Positions 24,366 to 33,335 of a DNA stretch of 53,274 nt are shown here, piece after piece. Origin of the DNA: Pseudomonadota bacterium. GTDB lineage: Bacteria; Desulfobacterota; Desulfovibrionia; Desulfovibrionales; Desulfomicrobiaceae. The stretch lies in contig JAUMXF010000001.1 in assembly GCA_030529235.1 (NCBI GenBank), positions 8,809 to 62,082 on the forward strand, in the 5' to 3' direction. How positions within the stretch are numbered: position 1 is the stretch's first letter; each line of letters opens with the position of its first letter. The translations under genes were made by a program, and so were the position numbers. The notes below the pieces were generated by a model. The model had not been told where the DNA came from, made no database searches, and saw only the letters and a list, made by a program, of their open reading frames with translations.

Positions 24366-25087
24366 TGCGCTGGAAACTGGCCGCTCCATCCTGCGTGATT
24401 CCCGACCGTGTGGGCGCCAATTGTCACGCTCTCGCGGGCCTGGTGGATGAAGTCGCTCTCATGCTGCTGGAAACGCGCTCCTGCCTGGACTATGGCGAAG
24501 CCGACCTGCCTTCGGATCTGCCGGAGCTTGGTCTTTCCTTTCATGCCCATCTGCCTCTGGATCTGCCCTGGAGTTTCGGGGCGGAGAGTGTGGCGCGGGC
24601 TCTGGCCGGTCTTGAAGAGAAAATTTCTTTCCTCCGGCCGGAGGCATATGTGCTTCATCCGCCCCTTCCCGGAGAATTGTCCCGGTTACTGGAAACATAT
24701 CCCGCCTCAGGCTCGCTTCTTTGTCTGGAAAATGTCCGGCATGGCGATCTGTGGGACATCTGGGATGAGATAGCGGCTCTGGACCTGGGCGTCTGCCTGG
24801 ATCTGGGGCATCTCTTCAGCTACGGTCAGGAGCGGATTCTCGATCTGCCCGGATTTTTCGGCCGGGTGCGGATGCTGCATGTGTACGGAGGCGAATCCCC
24901 AAAAGGGCATGCGGGTCTGTCCGAGTTTAAGGACCCGCATTTGCTGCACGACATTTTTTCCCGTCTGGAAAGGGATGTGACCATGGTGGTGGAAGTTTTC
25001 CATCTGGGAGAGCTGCGCCGCTCGCTGGCCCTGCTGCGCGGGTGGCTGGCCCGGTGGGGCATGCCGGTTGGAGAGGGGCATGATTGA
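24365..25087 (+). CDS. cbiR: Probable cobamide-remodelling phosphodiesterase CbiR
   Basis: 240 residues, AP-endonuclease-2/sugar-isomerase TIM barrel. Likely metal-binding residues are visible: SFHAHLPLD, YVLHPPLPG, CLENVRHGD, VCLDLGHLFSYG, MLHVYGGESPKGH and VVEVFHLGE. CbiR (described in Akkermansia) is a member of this superfamily that hydrolyses the nucleotide loop of cobamides so the corrinoid can be rebuilt with another lower ligand. The assignment here rests on the fold, the size and the 8-base overlap with cobU, which rephosphorylates the released cobinamide. TGATG coupling with the helicase gene upstream. It could instead be an unrelated isomerase-fold protein. Confidence 0.7.
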   Translation: MRWKLAAPSCVIPDRVGANCHALAGLVDEVALMLLETRSCLDYGEADLPSDLPELGLSFHAHLPLDLPWSFGAESVARALAGLEEKISFLRPEAYVLHPPLPGELSRLLETYPASGSLLCLENVRHGDLWDIWDEIAALDLGVCLDLGHLFSYGQERILDLPGFFGRVRMLHVYGGESPKGHAGLSEFKDPHLLHDIFSRLERDVTMVVEVFHLGELRRSLALLRGWLARWGMPVGEGHD

Positions 25088-25595
25088 TCTGGTTCTTGGC
25101 GGCAATAAATCCGGAAAATCCGACTTCGCCCTCGAGCTTCTGGCCTCGTCTCCAAAGCCCTGGACTTTCGTGGCCACGGGCAAGGCCAGAGATCTGGCCT
25201 TCCGGGAGCAGATCCGCATCCACCGGCAGGAGCGGGATCCGGAGATCACGGTGGTGGAGGTGGACACGGAGCTTCCGGAAACGCTGGCTTCATTGTCCGG
25301 GCGGGAAGGCGGCATTCTGGTGGACAGTCTGGATTTCTGGCTTTTTTCCGTGAATTGCGCCTTTACGGATGCGGCGGCCCGTGGCGCGGCGCGGAGCAAA
25401 CTGATGTCGGAACTGACGGCCTGGAGGGGCGGGCGGCTTATTCTCGTCTCCACGGAAATGGGCTTGGGGCCGCTTGCCTTTGACGGGGAAACACGGGCTT
25501 TTGTCCGCGATCTGGGCGGGCTCAACCGCGAAATTGCCAGGGTGGGAACAAGCGTGTATCTCTTGGTTGCGGGGCTGCCCCAGAAACTCAAGTGA
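25080..25595 (+). CDS. cobU: Adenosylcobinamide kinase / guanylyltransferase
   Basis: Phosphorylates adenosylcobinamide and transfers GMP to it, in assembly and salvage of B12-type cofactors. 171 residues. P-loop GGNKSGKS is close to the N-terminus, followed by TFVATGKA, HRQER (a variant of the family HRxxR site where GMP is attached), GGILVDSLDFWL in place of the usual DCLT-like segment, and VSTEMGLGPLA near EVGxGxVP of other members. The ATG at 25080 lies within cbiR and follows GAGAGGGGC; an upstream TTG is rejected. Confidence 0.85.
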   Translation: MIDLVLGGNKSGKSDFALELLASSPKPWTFVATGKARDLAFREQIRIHRQERDPEITVVEVDTELPETLASLSGREGGILVDSLDFWLFSVNCAFTDAAARGAARSKLMSELTAWRGGRLILVSTEMGLGPLAFDGETRAFVRDLGGLNREIARVGTSVYLLVAGLPQKLK

Positions 25596-25602
25596 GAGAG
25601 CC

Positions 25603-26628
25603 ATGGCGTATTTTCGGAAGCTCGGTCCAAAACTGGAAAAACTTCTGGAGCTGTTCAGGAAACAGCAACGGTGGCTGATTCTCATCAACGCCGATCCGGA
25701 CGCTCTGGCCTCGGCCATGGCTTTGAAACGCATTCTGGCCGGACGGGTGGAGCTGGCGACCATCGCCTATGTGAACGAGATTTCCCGGCCCGACAATCTG
25801 GCCATGATCCGCTATCTGCGTATCCCCATCACCCGGCTGACACCGCCGCTCATCGCACAGTACGACCATTTCGCTCTGGTGGATTCCCAGCCGCACCATC
25901 ACCCGGACTTCGCGGGACTGCATTTTTCCGTGGTCATCGACCATCATCCCAAGGTGGCGGGCATGCCCGTGGACGCCGATTTCGTGGAAATTCTGGCGGA
26001 ATACGGCTCCAACTCGACCATCATGACGGAGTATCTCTACAATCTGGGGCTCCGGCCCGGAAAGCTTCTGGCCACGGCTCTTCTCTACGGCATCAAGACG
26101 GACACCCAGAGTTTCGAGCGGGAATTCCACGACAACGACATGAAGGCCTTCCGCTATTTATCGAAATTCTACAACAAGCCGCTGCTGCACAAGATCATCC
26201 GCTCGGAATTCCGTCTGGAATGGCTCAAGTATTTCACCCAGGCTTTCCGCAAAATGCGGATAGTCGGCAAAACCATCACTATTTTCATGGGGAAGGTGGA
26301 TTCCTCGGACATTCTGGTCATTCTGGCCGATTTTTTCCTGCGGGTGCACGGCCTGTCTTCCACCATGATAAGCGGTATCCACGAGGACAAGCTGGTCGTG
26401 GTCTTCCGGGGAGACGGGCTGCGCCGGGACATGGGCAAGTTCGCCAAGCGCCTGTTCGGGGACGTGGGTTCCGCCGGAGGGCACAAATCCATGGCCCGGG
26501 CCGAAATTCCCATAGAGAAGCTGGAAGGGTTGTCCGCCAGCCAGTTTGTATGGGACCGGCTGCATGCCGGCAGCGAATCCGGGAAAAAGAAGGACCAGGA
26601 AAGCGGCCAGCCCGGGCTGAAAGCATAG
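25603..26628 (+). CDS. DHH-family phosphoesterase (NrnA-like)
   Basis: 341 residues. DHH-family motifs: LINADPDALASAMAL (about 25-39; Asn replaces the usual His), DSQPHHHPD (about 90-98), VIDHHPK (the DHH signature) and GIKTDTQSF, then a DHHA1 domain with GSAGGHKSMARAEIP. These point to a Mn-dependent phosphoesterase of the NrnA/pAp-phosphatase group acting on short oligonucleotides or 3'-phosphoadenosine 5'-phosphate. pAp removal would be useful where sulfate is activated through PAPS, but the substrate is not determined. ATG at 25603, seven bases after cobU, with GTGAGAGAG in front. The frame is open upstream within cobU but has no start signal. Confidence 0.85.
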   Translation: MAYFRKLGPKLEKLLELFRKQQRWLILINADPDALASAMALKRILAGRVELATIAYVNEISRPDNLAMIRYLRIPITRLTPPLIAQYDHFALVDSQPHHHPDFAGLHFSVVIDHHPKVAGMPVDADFVEILAEYGSNSTIMTEYLYNLGLRPGKLLATALLYGIKTDTQSFEREFHDNDMKAFRYLSKFYNKPLLHKIIRSEFRLEWLKYFTQAFRKMRIVGKTITIFMGKVDSSDILVILADFFLRVHGLSSTMISGIHEDKLVVVFRGDGLRRDMGKFAKRLFGDVGSAGGHKSMARAEIPIEKLEGLSASQFVWDRLHAGSESGKKKDQESGQPGLKA

Positions 26629-26758
26629 CGGGGCATTTTCCGGCAATCCCGCTGGCGCCCGATTTTCCGGTCCGGCTTTTGAGGAAGCTGATCCGTTTGA
26701 ATCCCTGACGGAAACGAATTTCACGGAAATCAAGTTCAACCGCCACGGCGGAGGCCGT

Positions 26759-29305
26759 ATGACGCTTCAGGCGCGGCTCGGGCTGAAAGCCGGGCCTCTT
26801 TTTTTGATTGACGGACACGCCTTCATCTACCGGGGGTTTTACGCCTATCCCGATTTCAAGCGCGCCGACGGATTCCCGACCAGTGCCATGTTCATGGTCT
26901 TCAAGCTGGTTCTGAAGCTGTTGCGGGAAGAGCGCCCCGCTTACCTCGCTTTTGTGGCCGACGGCCGGGGGCCGACCTTCCGGAACAGTCTTTTTCCGGA
27001 CTACAAGGCCAACAGGCCGGGTATGCCCGAGGCGCTGGCCGCCCAGATCGAGCCCCTCAAGGAAGGCTTGCGTCTGCTGGGCGTTCCGGTGGTCGAGGCC
27101 GAAGGAGTGGAGGCCGACGACTGCATCGCCTCCCTGGCCGGGCGGTTCAAGGGGGATCTCAGCGTGGTCATTGTCGGCGCGGACAAGGATCTGCGCCAGT
27201 GTCTGGATACGGATGTGATCATGTGGGATCCGTCCCAGAGCAGGGAAAAGATCGTCACTCTCGATGGCTTCATGGAGGAAACGGGGCTGACCCCGGATCA
27301 GTGGGCCGATTACCAGGCCATGATCGGAGATTCGGCGGACAATATTCCGGGCATCCCCAAGGTCGGCCCCAAAACGGCCATGGGACTTTTGCGCCGCTTC
27401 CCGAACCTTGACCTGTTGCGGGAGAATTTCGACAGGCTCACGGCCAGAGAGCAGACTCTGCTTGGCCCGCACATGGAGACGGTTTTCATGTACCGGGAGC
27501 TGACCGCCCTGCGTACGGACCAGTGCGCGGAGGCGAAGCTGGAAAACCTTGCCGTGAAGCCCGTCGATCAGGTCGGCGCGGCCCGTTTTCTGCACGAATA
27601 TGAATTCCGTTCCTTGTCAGCGGAACTGGAAGCCCTGGTCGGACGATCCAACGCTTCAGCGGACCCGCCTCCTGTGGAAACGCTTCCGGCGGAATGGACG
27701 GCACCGGCCAGGGTTGACCGTCTGGAGAATCTGACCGGCCGGGAAGCGGCCCTTTGCGCTGTGGAGGACGGTTGGCTGCTGGGAACGGACAGGGACGATT
27801 TCATGTTCACGGGCGGCGTGGGCGAGCTGGCCCGGGCTCTGGAAGGAGCTACGCTCTACGTGCCTTCCTACAAGACTCTGCTCGAAGCCGATGTCTTTGA
27901 CGCGGGCCGGTGCGCCGAAATCTTCGATATCGAGCTGGCCGCCTATCTGCTGAGCCCCGAGGAGCGCAATTATTCTCTGGAACGCATCCGCGACGGGCTG
28001 GAGGAAGAGCTTGGCTTGCATCCGGATGGCCTCGGGCAGATGGTTCTGGCCGTAGGCCGGATATTGCGGTCCAGGCTGGCGGCCTCGGAGCTGCTTGCGC
28101 TCATGCGCGATCTGGAGACGCCGCTTACGGATGTGCTGGTCCGGATGCAGCGGCGCGGTGTGCGCATTTCCAGGGAACGGTTCGGGGAATTTCTGGATCA
28201 GGTGCAGGCGGAGCTGGACCGCCTGAGCGCTTCCATTCACGAACTGGCGGGGGAAGAGTTCAACATCCGCTCCAGCCAGCAGCTCGGCGACATCCTGTTT
28301 TCGAGGCTCGGCCTGAGCAGCAGGCAGAAGACTCCCGGAGGTGCCCAGTCCACTTCCAGCGCGGTGCTGGAAAGCCTGGCCGGAAAACACCCCATTGTGG
28401 ATCAGGTGCTGGAATTTCGGATGTACGAAAAACTGCGCTCCACCTATCTGGAGCCCCTGCCCCGGCTGGCCGATGACCGGGACCGCGTGCATACCACCTT
28501 CAACCAGCTGGCCACGGCCACGGGCCGTCTTTCGAGCAGCAATCCCAACCTGCAGAACATTCCCATCCGCGGCGCTCTCGGGCCGAAGATGCGTTCCTGT
28601 TTTGTGGCCTCGCCGGGAAATCTGCTGGTGGCGGCGGACTATTCGCAGATCGAGCTGCGGGTGTTGGCCCACATGTCCGGCGATCCGACCCTGCTGGCGG
28701 CCTTTGCCGAAGGAGACGACATTCATGCGCGCACGGCCAGGCTTTTGTTCGACAAGACCGAAGTCAGCACCGACGAGCGGCGGCGGGCCAAAACCATCAA
28801 TTTCGGGTTGCTGTACGGGATGGGTCCGCAGAAACTGGGGCGGGAACTGGGCATAGGGCTCAAGGAGGCCAAGGAGTTCATCGCCGTGTATTTCGAAAAA
28901 CTGTCCCGCGTCCGGCGGTTTTACGAGGAGATCGAGGAGAGCGCCAAAGCCCTGGGCTATGTGACGACTCTGGCCGGACGGCGGCGCATGCTGCCGGAAA
29001 TTCATTCGCGCAACGCCAATCTGGCGCAGCAGGCCCGGCGTATGGCCATCAACACCGTGGTGCAGGGATCGGCGGCGGACATCATCAAGAAAGCCATGCT
29101 GGAAGTGGACAAAAGCCCGGTTATCGATCAAGCAGGCGGAGTCCTGATTTTACAGGTACATGACGAGCTGCTGCTGGAAGCGCCGGCGGAGACGGCCCGC
29201 CAGGTCGGAGAGGCGGTGGAGGGCCTCATGTCCTCCGTCTATGCCCTGAATGTCCCTCTGGCCGTGGACTGGGGCACGGGCCCGAGCTGGAACGAGGCCC
29301 ACTGA
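26759..29305 (+). CDS. polA: DNA polymerase I
   Basis: 848 residues. The 5' nuclease domain (1-300) has LIDGHAFIYRGFYA, EADDCIA, DSADNIPGIPKVGPKTA. The polymerase domain has motif A VAADYSQIELRVLAH, motif B RRAKTINFGLLYGMG and motif C VHDEL. The middle region (about 315-490) lies where the 3'-5' exonuclease sits, but its first metal motif (DTE in E. coli) is replaced by AVEDGWLLG, and only an Asp in FDIELAAYLL is recognisable; proofreading is probably lost. ATG at 26759 with GGAGG. The 130-base gap before it contains no gene; a separate promoter is possible. Confidence 0.95.
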   Translation: MTLQARLGLKAGPLFLIDGHAFIYRGFYAYPDFKRADGFPTSAMFMVFKLVLKLLREERPAYLAFVADGRGPTFRNSLFPDYKANRPGMPEALAAQIEPLKEGLRLLGVPVVEAEGVEADDCIASLAGRFKGDLSVVIVGADKDLRQCLDTDVIMWDPSQSREKIVTLDGFMEETGLTPDQWADYQAMIGDSADNIPGIPKVGPKTAMGLLRRFPNLDLLRENFDRLTAREQTLLGPHMETVFMYRELTALRTDQCAEAKLENLAVKPVDQVGAARFLHEYEFRSLSAELEALVGRSNASADPPPVETLPAEWTAPARVDRLENLTGREAALCAVEDGWLLGTDRDDFMFTGGVGELARALEGATLYVPSYKTLLEADVFDAGRCAEIFDIELAAYLLSPEERNYSLERIRDGLEEELGLHPDGLGQMVLAVGRILRSRLAASELLALMRDLETPLTDVLVRMQRRGVRISRERFGEFLDQVQAELDRLSASIHELAGEEFNIRSSQQLGDILFSRLGLSSRQKTPGGAQSTSSAVLESLAGKHPIVDQVLEFRMYEKLRSTYLEPLPRLADDRDRVHTTFNQLATATGRLSSSNPNLQNIPIRGALGPKMRSCFVASPGNLLVAADYSQIELRVLAHMSGDPTLLAAFAEGDDIHARTARLLFDKTEVSTDERRRAKTINFGLLYGMGPQKLGRELGIGLKEAKEFIAVYFEKLSRVRRFYEEIEESAKALGYVTTLAGRRRMLPEIHSRNANLAQQARRMAINTVVQGSAADIIKKAMLEVDKSPVIDQAGGVLILQVHDELLLEAPAETARQVGEAVEGLMSSVYALNVPLAVDWGTGPSWNEAH

Positions 29306-29343
29306 GGCACCGGTTTTCGCGTCAATTCTTTTGCAACGGGAAT

Positions 29344-30534
29344 ATGCTTATGCTCAACAAGCCGCGTCTGCTCACTCCCGGCCCCACGCCCCTGCCTGAA
29401 GAGGTGCGTCTGGCGCTGTCGCGGGACATGGTGCATCATCGCAAGCAGGACTTCATACAGGTCATGGAGGGCATCCAGCCCGGCTTGCGGTATCTTTTCG
29501 GCACGTCGCAGCAGGTGCTGCCTCTTTCCTGCTCCGGCACCGGGGCCATGTACGCCGCCGTATGCATGCTTTTTTCTCCGGGGGAGCGGGTGCTGGTGGT
29601 GGAAGGCGGGAAATTCGGCGAGCGGTGGCGGGAGATCGCCGCGGCTCACGGGCTTGAGACCACATCCATACAGCTTGAGCCCGGCCGGGCCGTGGCGGCG
29701 GAGCAGGTGCGCGCCGCGCTGGCCGCAAGGCCGGAGATCCGTGGCGTCTTGGTGCAGGCTTCGGAAACCTCCACGGGCGTCCTGCATCCCGTGCGGGAAC
29801 TGGGCGAAGTGACGGCCGGAACGGATGTGCTGCTGGTGGTGGACGGCATCTCGGCCGTGGGTGTTTCGCCCTGCCCCATGGATGCCTGGAATGTGGACTG
29901 CCTGCTGACGGGCTCCCAGAAAGGACTCATGCTGCCGCCGGGACTGGCTCTGGTCAGCCTGAGCTCCCGGGCCTGGGACAGGGCCAGGGAGGCGCGTTCC
30001 GCCAATTTCTATTTCAATCTGCTGGCCGAAAAGGAAAAGAACGCGGGCAACCAGACGCTTTTCACCTCTCCGGTCAATCTGCTGCAGGGGCTGGCCGTAA
30101 GCCTCGACATGTTCCGCAGGGAAACACTGGAAGCCGTATATCGCAAGCAGTGGGCCATGACCCGCATGGTCCGGGCGGGCGTCCGCAGTCTGGGGCTGGA
30201 GCTTCTGGCCAAGACGCACTTCACCTGGGGGCTGACATCCATCGCGCTGCCTGGGGGTGTGGACAGCGGGCGCATTCTCAAAATCGCGGCCGACTCCTGC
30301 GGAGTGATCATGTCCGGCGGGCAGGGGGCATGGAAAAAGACTATGCTCCGTTTCGGGCACATGGGCCATGTGGACTGGAGCGACGTATTGGGTGGACTGT
30401 ACGCCCTGCGCAAAGGGCTGGTGGAATCGGGCGGACATGCCGCGTCCCGGGCATATCTCGAAGATGCTATGGATGCCTATGAAGACGCTCTGAAAACCGG
30501 CTACCCTCAACAGGGAGGGGGGAACAATGAGTGA
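29344..30534 (+). CDS. Class V aminotransferase, alanine-glyoxylate/serine-pyruvate type
   Basis: Pyridoxal-phosphate enzyme, 396 residues. Conserved parts: LLTPGPTPLPEEV (9-21), MVHHRKQDF, SCSGTGAMYAAV, LLVVDGISAVGV with the cofactor-binding Asp, and the Schiff-base lysine in TGSQKGLMLPPG (about 195-206). The C-terminal GGQGAWKKTMLRFGHMG matches the family end. Substrates (alanine, serine, phosphoserine or hydrogenase-type donors) cannot be separated from sequence. ATG at 29344 with a weak GGGAA; it overlaps the DUF1844 gene by eight bases. Confidence 0.88.
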   Translation: MLMLNKPRLLTPGPTPLPEEVRLALSRDMVHHRKQDFIQVMEGIQPGLRYLFGTSQQVLPLSCSGTGAMYAAVCMLFSPGERVLVVEGGKFGERWREIAAAHGLETTSIQLEPGRAVAAEQVRAALAARPEIRGVLVQASETSTGVLHPVRELGEVTAGTDVLLVVDGISAVGVSPCPMDAWNVDCLLTGSQKGLMLPPGLALVSLSSRAWDRAREARSANFYFNLLAEKEKNAGNQTLFTSPVNLLQGLAVSLDMFRRETLEAVYRKQWAMTRMVRAGVRSLGLELLAKTHFTWGLTSIALPGGVDSGRILKIAADSCGVIMSGGQGAWKKTMLRFGHMGHVDWSDVLGGLYALRKGLVESGGHAASRAYLEDAMDAYEDALKTGYPQQGGGNNE

Positions 30535-30817
30535 AGACGGCCAGGATGATCTGAAGTGCGTCTGTTCGGATTTGCCGCAGCTCGATTTCGGCACGTTCGT
30601 TCTGTCCATGAGCTCTTCGGCTCTGGTGCATCTGGGAGACGTGCCGGAGCCTGAGAGCGGGCGGATTGTGAAGAACATTCCGGCGGCCAAGCAGACCATC
30701 GATATTTTGTGCATGCTTGAGAGCAAAACCAGGGGCAATCTCACCGATCAGGAAAGCCGGCTGCTGCGGGACATGCTTTTTGAGCTGCGCATGAAATACG
30801 TGCAGCATACGGACTAG
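30527..30817 (+). CDS. DUF1844 family protein
   Basis: 96 residues, cytoplasmic, no signal or membrane segment. The core DFGTFVLSMSSSALVHLGDV (about 22-41) with the following PEPESGRIVKNIPAAKQTIDIL segment and LTDQESRLLRDMLFELRMKYV is the DUF1844 signature. Function is unknown. ATG at 30527 inside the aminotransferase gene follows GGGAGGGGGGAAC, so the two are coupled. Confidence 0.85.
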   Translation: MSEDGQDDLKCVCSDLPQLDFGTFVLSMSSSALVHLGDVPEPESGRIVKNIPAAKQTIDILCMLESKTRGNLTDQESRLLRDMLFELRMKYVQHTD

Positions 30818-30876
30818 AAGCCGTCTCATAATTAAGTTTGGAACAGAAACGGCTTCAGTCTGAAATTCAGATGGCT

Positions 30877-30897
30877 CGGCGGCATGGCTGCCGTTTT
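30877..30897 (+). terminator. Weak intrinsic terminator after the DUF1844 gene
   Basis: CGGCGGC (30877-30883), loop ATG, GCTGCCG (30887-30893, one G-T pair) and TTTT. It lies in the 169-base gap between DUF1844 and argC. The short T tract makes it leaky at best. Confidence 0.45.
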
Positions 30898-30986
30898 CAG
30901 CGAAGCGATTTTCACGGGTTCCAGATGGCCGTATTCCGGGTGGAGGCGCGAAGCGCTTTCCTACAATGCAACAACGGGAGAAAGGA

Positions 30987-32033
30987 ATGAAGCGTGTCGG
31001 GTTGGTGGGTGTGACGGGCTATACGGGCATGGAGCTTGTTCGTGTTCTGCTCGGCCATCCGGACATGCGGCTGACGCAGGTCACGTCCCGCAAGGAGGCG
31101 GGGCGTATGCTGCGGGGTATTTACCCGTTTTTGCATGGAATGGAGGCGGGAGAGATACGCATCGCCGCGCCGGACAGCGGTTTTCTGGCGGAACACTGTG
31201 ATCTGGTTTTTTTGGCCGTTCCTCACGGTGCGGCCATGGAGATGGCCGCAGAGCTGCGGGAAAAAGGAGCGCGGGTGGTGGATCTGAGCGCGGATTTCCG
31301 CCTGCGCGACCGGGGAACATACGAAAGCTGGTACAAGCAGAAACACACCCGGCCGGAAATGTTGTCCGAAGCCGTGTACGGCCTGCCGGAACTCTATGCC
31401 CGGGAGATCGCCGACGCGGACTTGGTGGCCAATCCGGGCTGCTACCCCACCTCCGCTATTCTGGCTCTGTATCCGGCTCTGCGGGCAGGGCTCATTTCGG
31501 GCGACGATCTGGTCATCGATTCCAAGTCCGGTACTACGGGCGCGGGGCGGGGGGCCAGCGTGGGCACGCTTTTCTGCGAGGTGTCGGATACGTTTCGGGC
31601 CTATAATCTGGGCAGACACCGGCATACTCCCGAGATCGAGCAGGAATTGAGCCTGGCCGCGGGCAAGGACATCCGTCTGTCCTTCAACACGCATCTTTTG
31701 CCTATCAACCGGGGCATCCTGACCACGGCCTACGCCAGGCTCTCGGCTGGAGCCGGACTGGAGCAGATTCGCTCCTGCTACGAAGAATTTTACGCCCACG
31801 CGGGATGGGTCCGGCTGCTGCCCGACGGAGTGCTCCCGGAAACACGCTGGGTTCGGGGCACGAACTTCTGCGATATCGGTCTGGTGGTGGACCCGCGTAC
31901 GGACCGCCTGATCGCGGTTTCGGCCATTGACAATCTGTGCCGTGGCGCGTCCGGCCAGGCCGTGGCCAACGCCAACCTGATGCTCGGCCTTGAGGAAAGT
32001 TCCGGCCTGCCTTTCGCCCCCCTTGTCCCCTGA
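30987..32033 (+). CDS. argC: N-acetyl-gamma-glutamyl-phosphate reductase
   Basis: NADPH-dependent reduction in arginine synthesis. About 348 residues. Nucleotide-binding VGLVGVTGYTGMELVRVL at the N-terminus, the catalytic cysteine in VANPGCYPTSAIL, and typical SGTTGAGRG, HRHTPEIEQE and FNTHLLPINRGIL segments. The start is ATG at 30987 (MKRVGLVG) after GGGAGAAAGGA; an ATG seven codons earlier has no ribosome-binding site and adds non-family residues. No other arg gene is adjacent. The next gene follows after six bases. Confidence 0.95.
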   Translation: MKRVGLVGVTGYTGMELVRVLLGHPDMRLTQVTSRKEAGRMLRGIYPFLHGMEAGEIRIAAPDSGFLAEHCDLVFLAVPHGAAMEMAAELREKGARVVDLSADFRLRDRGTYESWYKQKHTRPEMLSEAVYGLPELYAREIADADLVANPGCYPTSAILALYPALRAGLISGDDLVIDSKSGTTGAGRGASVGTLFCEVSDTFRAYNLGRHRHTPEIEQELSLAAGKDIRLSFNTHLLPINRGILTTAYARLSAGAGLEQIRSCYEEFYAHAGWVRLLPDGVLPETRWVRGTNFCDIGLVVDPRTDRLIAVSAIDNLCRGASGQAVANANLMLGLEESSGLPFAPLVP

Positions 32034-32039
32034 TACATC

Positions 32040-33281
32040 ATGAACCAGGAAACAGCTCCTCTTTACGAAAAAATATTTGTGGCCCGCCAGCCGGTATTCA
32101 CTTCGGATATGAAAATCTGGGGTTATGAACTGCTGTTCCGGCATGGCGAAAAAGCCCAGGCGGCCATGGTGACGGATGGGGATCAGGCGACGGCCCAGGT
32201 CATCGCGGACGGTTATGCCATCGCCAGCGCAGGCTTGCGCGCCGAGGCCAAGGCGCTGATCAATTTTCCGCGCAACCTGCTGGTGAATCTCGCTCCCTAT
32301 GTGTTGCCGGCGGACAGATGTGTGGTGGAGATTCTGGAGACCGTGCAGCCGGAAAAGGACGTCCTGGCCGCATGCAAGGAACTGAAAAGCCAGGGCTATG
32401 TTCTGGCTTTGGACGATTTTGTCGGCCAGCCCGGATTTGAGCCCCTGCTTGAGATAGCTGACCTCGTGAAGGTGGATATCCTGCACAAACGCCCGGCCGA
32501 AGTGGCCGGCATTGCACGGAATCTGGCCAGATACGGGGTCGTCCTGCTGGCGGAGAAGGTGGAAAACCAGGACATGTTCAAGGTCTGTCAGCGCCTCGGG
32601 TTCACTTATTTTCAGGGATTCTTCTTCAGCAAACCGGAAATCGTCCCCGGGCGCAAACTTGCCTCGGGGGAAACGACCAAGATCAAGCTGCTGAAGGAAC
32701 TGGCTTCGCCCGATACCAACATCGACAGACTCGAACAGATCATCCAGACGGATCTTTCCATCTCCTACAGGCTGCTGCGCTACATCAATTCGGCCAAATT
32801 CGGCTTGCGTACCCCCGTGGAATCCATCCGGCGGGCCGTATCCATGCTGGGACTGCAGAATCTCCGCCAGTGGCTGCAGGTCATTGTTCTTTCAGACATC
32901 AGCACCACGGACAGGGCCCACGAACTGGTCCGGCTGTCCGCGCAGCGCGGGCGCTTTCTGCAGCTTCTGGCCGAGGAGCACTCCGCGCCGTTTGAGCCCG
33001 ACAGCATGTTTCTGCTGGGTTTTTTCTCCCTGCTTGACGCCATTCTCGATCAGCAGATGGGGCAGGTGCTGGAAGAGATTTCTCTGGACCCCATGCTCAG
33101 GTCCGTCCTTTCCAAGGCCGGGAATGCGGATTCCGAATGGATCATATTGCTGGAGAAACTGGACCGCGGGGACTGGTCAGGACTGGAGGCCGGAGCGAGC
33201 CATCTGGGACTGCCCTTCGACCTCGTGGACAAAGCCGTGATGGAATCTTCCACCTGGACGCATGAGATCATGGCCGGATGA
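32040..33281 (+). CDS. EAL-HDOD signalling protein
   Basis: 413 residues. The N-terminal half is an EAL-like domain, with the signature changed to YELLFR, yet the other positions usually needed for c-di-GMP hydrolysis are readable: LVNLAP, VVEILETV, LDDF, VKVDIL, AEKVEN and QGFFFS. The C-terminal half (about 200-400) is an HDOD domain (QIIQTDLSISYRLLRYINSA, RAVSMLGLQNLRQWL). Such proteins are usually regulators, many without enzyme activity. Six bases after argC. Location cytoplasmic. Target unknown. Confidence 0.88.
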   Translation: MNQETAPLYEKIFVARQPVFTSDMKIWGYELLFRHGEKAQAAMVTDGDQATAQVIADGYAIASAGLRAEAKALINFPRNLLVNLAPYVLPADRCVVEILETVQPEKDVLAACKELKSQGYVLALDDFVGQPGFEPLLEIADLVKVDILHKRPAEVAGIARNLARYGVVLLAEKVENQDMFKVCQRLGFTYFQGFFFSKPEIVPGRKLASGETTKIKLLKELASPDTNIDRLEQIIQTDLSISYRLLRYINSAKFGLRTPVESIRRAVSMLGLQNLRQWLQVIVLSDISTTDRAHELVRLSAQRGRFLQLLAEEHSAPFEPDSMFLLGFFSLLDAILDQQMGQVLEEISLDPMLRSVLSKAGNADSEWIILLEKLDRGDWSGLEAGASHLGLPFDLVDKAVMESSTWTHEIMAG

Positions 33282-33335
33282 CCTGTCCGCCCTGGCGGGC
33301 CAGGAAAGAATAATCTGTGAACAAAGGCCGCCCTC

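Noticed and set aside
30912-32486. Open frame of 524 codons on the minus strand opposite argC and the EAL-HDOD gene
   Set aside because: Antisense to two well-supported genes and no ribosome-binding site or family signature.
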